NCBI RefSeq assembly: GCF_014595975.1
Contig: NZ_JABWGQ010000036.1
Coordinates: 1-64,000, forward strand
From: Sphingopyxis sp. LK2115
GTDB lineage: Bacteria; Pseudomonadota; Alphaproteobacteria; Sphingomonadales; Sphingomonadaceae
Direction of reading: 5' to 3'
Length of the DNA stretch: 64,000 nt
Part shown: positions 59,887 through 64,000 of the stretch, piece by piece
How positions within the stretch are numbered: position 1 is the first letter of the stretch
Layout of the letters: each line of letters starts with the position of its first letter
Position numbers and translations under genes: made by a program
Notes under the pieces: generated by a model
Told to the model about the DNA's origin: nothing
The model's input: the letters and a program-made list of their open reading frames with translations, nothing else
Databases searched by the model: none

Positions 59887-60347
59887 GGGGGTGTTTCTCC
59901 TGGGTGGTTTGGCGCGTCCTCCCCATGCCTGCGGCACAGGACGGAAGCGCGAATGCGGCGGGCGATGACCCTGGTCGTCCACTATCGCGGGGCCGATTCC
60001 GGCCGTCAATGTTCGTTGCGCGTCGTGCGAGGCATCGCACCCGCCATCAGCGCCACAAGGCCTCGCATCGCTTTCTCCCGTCGCTGGTAACCGCTGTTGC
60101 CCTATCCGGGCATGGAGGCACGTCGACCCGGCACCCCGCACCGAGCACCGCTTGCCCGCCAAAGGTCGGCAAAGGTCAGCCCGTTGCGGCACGGTGGTGG
60201 CGGGTTCGGCCGGAAAGACATTCGGAACAAGCGGGGCCGCGAACTGGCTGTCTTTCGACCATTGGACGACATTTCGCCGCAGCTCTGGTAAAGGCGCCTT
60301 TCTCGCGGATGGCGTCGGCGGCGCGACGATGGAGGGAGAGGGGCGCG
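59887..60347. other. Gene-poor region between the NIPSNAP gene and the small gene at 60348
   Basis: These 461 bases hold no gene I can support. On the minus strand a 20-codon frame (60006-60068, MRGLVALMAGAMPRTTRNEH) is preceded by GGGAG at the right distance but resembles nothing. A hairpin GCCC...GGGC near 60100 faintly recalls an SRP RNA tip but lacks its GGAA loop. The plus strand has a direct repeat of AAAGGTC near 60165-60182. Confidence 0.35.
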
Positions 60348-60587
60348 ATGATGGAGAGTTTCGGGGCACTGGTCGGCTGGGGCCATCATGAAGCGGGCGA
60401 CCGCATCATGCTCCGGCTGGAAAGCGTGCAATCTTCGGAAGCGGCCAAGGCGCACGACCCCGACCTGTTCCGGTTCCTGATGACCAAGCAGCAAGCGGCG
60501 GTCCTGGGCCATTATCTGGTCCGCATTTCCGGCCAGTCGCCGGTCGTTCCCAAAAAGCGGGGCTGGTTTCGTCGTCGTTTCGGCTGA
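60348..60587 (+). CDS. Small conserved-looking hypothetical protein
   Basis: 79 residues, MMESFGALVGWGHHEAGDR at the start and a strongly basic end VPKKRGWFRRRFG. The middle (DPDLFRFLMTKQQAAVLGHYL) looks helical. Purine-rich GGAGGGAGAGGGG precedes the two adjacent ATGs (60348, 60351). I do not recognise the family; it is next to recR but not overlapping it. Length, start context and composition support a real gene. Confidence 0.65.
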   Translation: MMESFGALVGWGHHEAGDRIMLRLESVQSSEAAKAHDPDLFRFLMTKQQAAVLGHYLVRISGQSPVVPKKRGWFRRRFG

Positions 60588-60668
60588 CGGGTGTTCGGCG
60601 GTCGGGTGACGGGGAAGGTGCGGGGAAGGGTTATTGCACCCGCTGTCGCGCGCCACTACCACCCCGCC

Positions 60669-61265
60669 ATGGCCTCCACCGAAATCGAAGCCCTTGTCCA
60701 GCAACTTGCCCGGCTCCCCGGCCTCGGCCCGCGCTCGGCGCGGCGCGCGGTGCTGCATCTGATGAAGAAGCGCGAAAGCGCCTTTGCGCCGCTGCTGGCC
60801 GCGCTGCAAACCGTGTCCGACCGCCTTGTCACCTGCACCATTTGCGGCAATGTCGACACGCACGATCCCTGCGCGATCTGCGCCGACCCGCGCCGCGATG
60901 CGCGCAGCCTGTGCGTCGTCGAGGAGGTGTCCGACCTGTGGGCGCTCGACAAGTCGCGGCTGTTCCCCGGTAAATATCATGTGCTCGGCGGGCGCCTGTC
61001 GGCGCTGGAAGGCGTGCGGCCGCAGGATCTTGGCATCGACGCACTCGTCGCGCGCGTCGCCGCGGGCGGCATCGACGAGGTCGTGCTGGCGATGAACGCG
61101 ACGCTGGAAGGACAGACGACCGCACATTATCTGGCCGAGCGGCTGGAAGGCTATCCGGTGCGGCTGACCCAGCTGGCGCACGGCCTGCCGGTCGGGGGTG
61201 AGCTGGATTATCTCGATGAGGGGACGCTGGCGCAGGCGCTTCGGGCGCGGCGACCGGTGGGGTGA
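60669..61265 (+). CDS. recR: Recombination protein RecR
   Basis: 198 residues from [20 protein letters not shown]. Helix-hairpin-helix GLGPRSARR, a zinc finger [16 protein letters not shown] and a Toprim domain with [11 protein letters not shown] follow. It acts with RecF/RecO in loading RecA at gaps. dnaX and ybaB, often beside recR, are not here. Confidence 0.97.
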   Translation: MASTEIEALVQQLARLPGLGPRSARRAVLHLMKKRESAFAPLLAALQTVSDRLVTCTICGNVDTHDPCAICADPRRDARSLCVVEEVSDLWALDKSRLFPGKYHVLGGRLSALEGVRPQDLGIDALVARVAAGGIDEVVLAMNATLEGQTTAHYLAERLEGYPVRLTQLAHGLPVGGELDYLDEGTLAQALRARRPVG

Positions 61266-61319
61266 ATCGGCATCGCGCCGATCATTGACCGGTTGGCCGT
61301 GCATACCTAAATGGCATCC

Positions 61320-61853
61320 ATGGCCATCCTACCCATCATCGAGACCCCGGATCCCCGGCTGCGCGTCATTTCCAAGCCCGTCGAGACCTTCGACGCCGAG
61401 CTCAAGCAGCTTGTCGCCGACATGTTCGAGACGATGTACGATGCCCCCGGCATCGGGCTGGCCGCGATACAGGTCGGGGTGCCGAAGCGCATCCTGGTGA
61501 TCGACCTGCAGGAAGCCGATCCCGACGATCCCGAGGGCAAGAAGGTGATCCGCAACCCGCGGGTGTTCATCAACCCCGTCTTTTCCGACTTTTCGGACGA
61601 ACATAGCGTCTATCAGGAGGGCTGCCTGTCGGTGCCCGAACAATATGCCGATGTGTCGCGCCCCGCCGAAGTCACCGTCGACTGGCAGGACGAGGACGGC
61701 AAGCCCCATCAGGAACGCATGACCGGGCTGATGGCGACGTGCATCCAGCACGAGCACGACCATCTGGAGGGCATTTTGTTCATCGACCATCTGTCGCGGC
61801 TGAAGCGCGAAATGGTGCTGAAAAAGCTCGCGAAGCTGCGCAAGGCGGCTTAG
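61320..61853 (+). CDS. def: Peptide deformylase
   Basis: 177 residues, removing formyl from N-terminal methionine. Motif 1 [10 protein letters not shown] (44-53), motif 2 EGCLSVP (Cys102) and motif 3 QHEHDHLEG (His144, Glu145, His148) are complete; the metal is probably iron. The ATG at 61320 is taken because [14 protein letters not shown] is typical; one at 61311 is also possible. Confidence 0.96.
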   Translation: MAILPIIETPDPRLRVISKPVETFDAELKQLVADMFETMYDAPGIGLAAIQVGVPKRILVIDLQEADPDDPEGKKVIRNPRVFINPVFSDFSDEHSVYQEGCLSVPEQYADVSRPAEVTVDWQDEDGKPHQERMTGLMATCIQHEHDHLEGILFIDHLSRLKREMVLKKLAKLRKAA

Positions 61854-61870
61854 GCGTTAAACAGGCGTGT

Positions 61871-61948
61871 GCCCCCGCGCAGGCGGGGGCATCTTCCAGC
61901 GGCGTGAACCCGAAACGATCGGTGATGAATCCCCGCCTGCGCGGGGAT
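61871..61948. repeat. Two hairpins (REP-like pair) between def and grpE
   Basis: GCCCCCGC-gcag-GCGGGGGC (61871-61890) and ATCCCCGC-ctgc-GCGGGGAT (61929-61948), inverted copies of one motif, 38 bases apart. They lie between the convergent def and grpE genes and may stop transcription in both directions. Confidence 0.75.
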
Positions 61949-61973
61949 ACATGCAATTATTCGGGCCGCAGCA

Positions 61974-62537
61974 TCACTCCGCCGCCTTTGCCACCGCCAC
62001 CATTGCGGGACGCAGCAGCCGGTCCTTCATCATATAACCCGCCTGCATTTCCTGCACGATCGTGCCGGGCGCCTTGTCGCTCGGGACTTCGAGCATCGCC
62101 TGATGCTGGTTGGGGTCGAGCGGCAGCCCGATCGCGGCAATGCGCGTGATGCCGTGGCGTTCGAACACCGCCATCAGTTCGCGCTCGGTCGCCTCCAGCC
62201 CCGTCACCAGCGGCTTGATCGCCTCGTCGGCGCGCTGTTCGTCGCTGAGCGCGGCGAGCGCGCGGCCCAGATTGTCGGCGACCGACAAAATGTCGCGCGC
62301 GAACCTGGTCGCGGCATAAGTATGCGCGTCGGCGACTTCCTTTTCGGCGCGGCGGCGGACATTCTGCGTCTCGGCGCGCGCATAGAGCAGGTCCTGCTGC
62401 ACCGCGGCGAGCTGTTCGGCGAGCTTTGCCGTTTCATCCAGCGGCTCTGAGACCGCAGTTTCGGTCGCCGCGGTCTGGGTTGCGGCGTCGTCGGCCTGTC
62501 CTTCGTCGACGGGCGTGTCATTTTCCTTGTTCGTCAT
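61974..62537 (-). CDS. grpE: Nucleotide exchange factor GrpE
   Basis: 187 residues: acidic N-terminus, long coiled-coil helix (LAEQLAAVQQDLLYARAETQNVRRRAEKEV region), then the beta domain with VLHP-type end (LRPAMVAVAKAAE). It releases ADP from DnaK. It follows hrcA after 4 bases on the same strand. Confidence 0.97.
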   Translation of the reverse strand: MTNKENDTPVDEGQADDAATQTAATETAVSEPLDETAKLAEQLAAVQQDLLYARAETQNVRRRAEKEVADAHTYAATRFARDILSVADNLGRALAALSDEQRADEAIKPLVTGLEATERELMAVFERHGITRIAAIGLPLDPNQHQAMLEVPSDKAPGTIVQEMQAGYMMKDRLLRPAMVAVAKAAE

Positions 62538-62541
62538 AAAC

Positions 62542-63585
62542 CTATCGTATCAGTCTGGAGAGTGATTGGGCGGTGAAATCCACCATGGGAACGATGCGGG
62601 CATAGTTCAAGCGCGTCGGGCCGATCACCCCCACGACGCCGACGACGCGCCCGTCGGCGCCGCGATAGGGCGCGGCGATAACCGACGAACCCGACAGCGA
62701 AAAGAGCTTGTTTTCGGACCCGATGAATATGCGCGTCGCGCTGCCTTCACGCGCGCTGTCGAGCAGTTGCACGATGTCCTGCTTGGTTTCCAGTTCATCG
62801 AGCAATTGCCGCACCCGGTCGAGGTCGCCGACGGCGCTGTCGTCGAGCAGCTTCGCCTGCCCGCGGACGATCAGCACCGGGCGGTCGGCGCCGTCGGACG
62901 ACCAGACGGCCAGGCCGCGGTTGACCAGATCCTGCGCGGCGCGGTCGATCGCGATGCGCTCGGCCTCGATCTCGCGGCGCACGCGCGCCATCGCTTCGGT
63001 CAGTGTGAGCCCCGACAGCGTCGCCGAGATATAATTGCCCGCCTCGACCAGCGCCGAGGGGTGGAGCCCCGCGGGCACGTCGATGACGCGATTCTCGACC
63101 GTGCCGTCGCCCGCCACGAGCACCACAAGCGCCTGCCCCTGCGACATCGGCACGAAGGCGAGATGTTTCAGCACGCGCTCATGCTTGGGCACGAGCACCA
63201 GCCCCGCGCACGCCGACAGGCCCGACAGCGCGGCGGTCGCCTGCGCCAGCGCGCTTTCGATCGGCCCGCCCTCGGACAGGCTCGCCTCGATCTGCGCGCG
63301 GTCCTCCGCGCTCGGTTCGGCGACCTGCATCATCCCGTCGACGAACAGGCGCAGTCCCTGTTCGGTCGGCAGGCGCCCCGCGCTGGTATGCGGGCTGGCC
63401 AGCAGGCCGATCTCCTCCAGATCCTGCATGACGTTGCGGATCGAGGCGGGCGACAGGTTCAGCGTCGCGAGTTTCGACAGGGTGCGCGACCCGACCGGCT
63501 GGCCCGTCTCCAGATAGGCGTCGACGACCAGCCGGAACACGTCGCGCGCGCGCGTGGTGAGTTCGGTGATCGGGGGCGTTGTCAT
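62542..63585 (-). CDS. hrcA: Heat-inducible transcription repressor HrcA
   Basis: 347 residues: N-terminal winged helix ([33 protein letters not shown] pattern), then a GAF-like domain with [13 protein letters not shown]-type end. It represses groESL through CIRCE; no CIRCE is visible near its own gene or dnaK, so a different target is likely. It is divergent from rph. Confidence 0.95.
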   Translation of the reverse strand: MTTPPITELTTRARDVFRLVVDAYLETGQPVGSRTLSKLATLNLSPASIRNVMQDLEEIGLLASPHTSAGRLPTEQGLRLFVDGMMQVAEPSAEDRAQIEASLSEGGPIESALAQATAALSGLSACAGLVLVPKHERVLKHLAFVPMSQGQALVVLVAGDGTVENRVIDVPAGLHPSALVEAGNYISATLSGLTLTEAMARVRREIEAERIAIDRAAQDLVNRGLAVWSSDGADRPVLIVRGQAKLLDDSAVGDLDRVRQLLDELETKQDIVQLLDSAREGSATRIFIGSENKLFSLSGSSVIAAPYRGADGRVVGVVGVIGPTRLNYARIVPMVDFTAQSLSRLIR

Positions 63586-63690
63586 GGGGAGGATTTAGGG
63601 AGCGGGTGCGGCAAGAGCAAGCTATGCTCTGGCCAATCCCCCTGTGCGCCGCTAAGCGCCGCGGCACAGCTTCACGAGGAGAAAAGATTC

Positions 63691-64000
63691 ATGCGCCCCT
63701 CCGGCCGCGCGGCAGACCAGATGCGTTCCATCGCCATCGAAACCAATTTCACCATCCATGCCGAAGGAAGCGTGCTGGTCAGCTTCGGCAACACCAGGGT
63801 GCTGGTGACGGCCAGTGTCGAGGAGAAGGTGCCGCCCTTCCTGCGCGGCAAGGGGCAGGGCTGGGTCACCGCCGAATATGGGATGCTGCCCCGCGCGACG
63901 CATACGCGCGGCAGCCGCGAGGCGGCAAAGGGCAAGCAGTCCGGGCGGACTCAGGAAATCCAGCGACTGATCGGCCGCAGCTTGCGTGCGGTCGTCGACA
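63691..64000 (+). CDS. rph: Ribonuclease PH (truncated by window end)
   Basis: The first 103 residues or so of a phosphorolytic 3'-to-5' exoribonuclease for tRNA maturation: [20 protein letters not shown], then [20 protein letters not shown] and [17 protein letters not shown] are the standard Rph start. The frame is open to the last base. AGGAGA is upstream of the ATG. hrcA-rph divergence is conserved in alphaproteobacteria. Confidence 0.96.
   Translation, partial: MRPSGRAADQMRSIAIETNFTIHAEGSVLVSFGNTRVLVTASVEEKVPPFLRGKGQGWVTAEYGMLPRATHTRGSREAAKGKQSGRTQEIQRLIGRSLRAVVD

Noticed and set aside
60060-60135. SRP RNA (ffs) candidate on the minus strand
   Set aside because: The hairpin tip is GGATA rather than GGAA and the conserved AGCAG strand is not present; pairing outside the tip is weak.
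63586-63690. CIRCE element between hrcA and rph
   Set aside because: TTAGCACTC and GAGTGCTAA are not there; only a loose GCCGC...GCGGC pairing at about 63641-63668.

Overview
The window is a GC-rich (about two-thirds G+C) alphaproteobacterial chromosome segment. The proteins and local gene orders (rne, amidase, PBP1A, prfB; ubiE, ubiB, coaBC, dut; mutM, rpsT, dnaA; rpmH, rnpA, yidD, yidC, yihA; dnaK-dnaJ; grpE-hrcA-rph) fit Sphingomonadales, most likely Sphingopyxis or a close relative. The genus is inferred from remembered gene content, not from a database search. Almost every long antisense reading frame in this sequence is a GC-skew shadow of a real gene.

Layout. 1-9.9 kb: rne with a long untranslated leader, a divergent cell-wall amidase, then a three-gene cassette (aldonolactone-oxidase-like flavoprotein, D-threonine-aldolase-like PLP enzyme, TetR regulator) lying between the amidase and PBP1A and headed by a perfect 9-bp-arm palindrome. 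9.9-25.6 kb: housekeeping genes for translation (prfB, rpsT, rpmH), cofactors and nucleotides (ubiE, ubiB, coaBC, dut, an E1-like protein), DNA repair (mutM), replication initiation (dnaA), and membrane insertion and ribosome assembly (rnpA, yidD, yidC, yihA). A ccdAB toxin-antitoxin pair with its own promoter/operator sits inside the ubiB-coaBC-dut run. 25.8-33.5 kb: accessory stress and detoxification genes. A TetR gene with a promoter and operator fused to its start is followed on the same strand by eleven closely spaced genes: two VOC proteins, three GSTs, a DoxX-like membrane protein, DUF4287, an alpha/beta hydrolase, a tandem DUF1428 protein, a DUF6958-like protein and a secreted ClpP-fold-like protein.

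33.7-52 kb: comM, an MFS drug exporter, an APC permease, the PBP1C / alpha-2-macroglobulin periplasmic pair, a HIT protein, hisE, a large TonB-dependent receptor, an HExxH protein and a copper-chaperone-type lipoprotein. 52-64 kb: dnaK-dnaJ behind an alphaproteobacterial heat-shock promoter, ung, a TauE/SafE exporter, YaiI, an Mpo1-like protein, an OsmC protein, an arylamine N-acetyltransferase, a NIPSNAP protein, recR, def, grpE, hrcA and the 5' end of rph, cut by the window edge.

Interspersed are short inverted-repeat elements of the REP/BIME kind in several sequence families, mostly between genes. No tRNA, rRNA, CRISPR array, insertion sequence or prophage was seen. The observations most worth a second look are the TetR-headed detoxification run, the regulated cassette splitting amidase from PBP1A, the ccdAB pair whose stop lies 4 bases from the coaBC start, and clusters of GANTC and DnaA-box-like sites on the two sides of dnaA.
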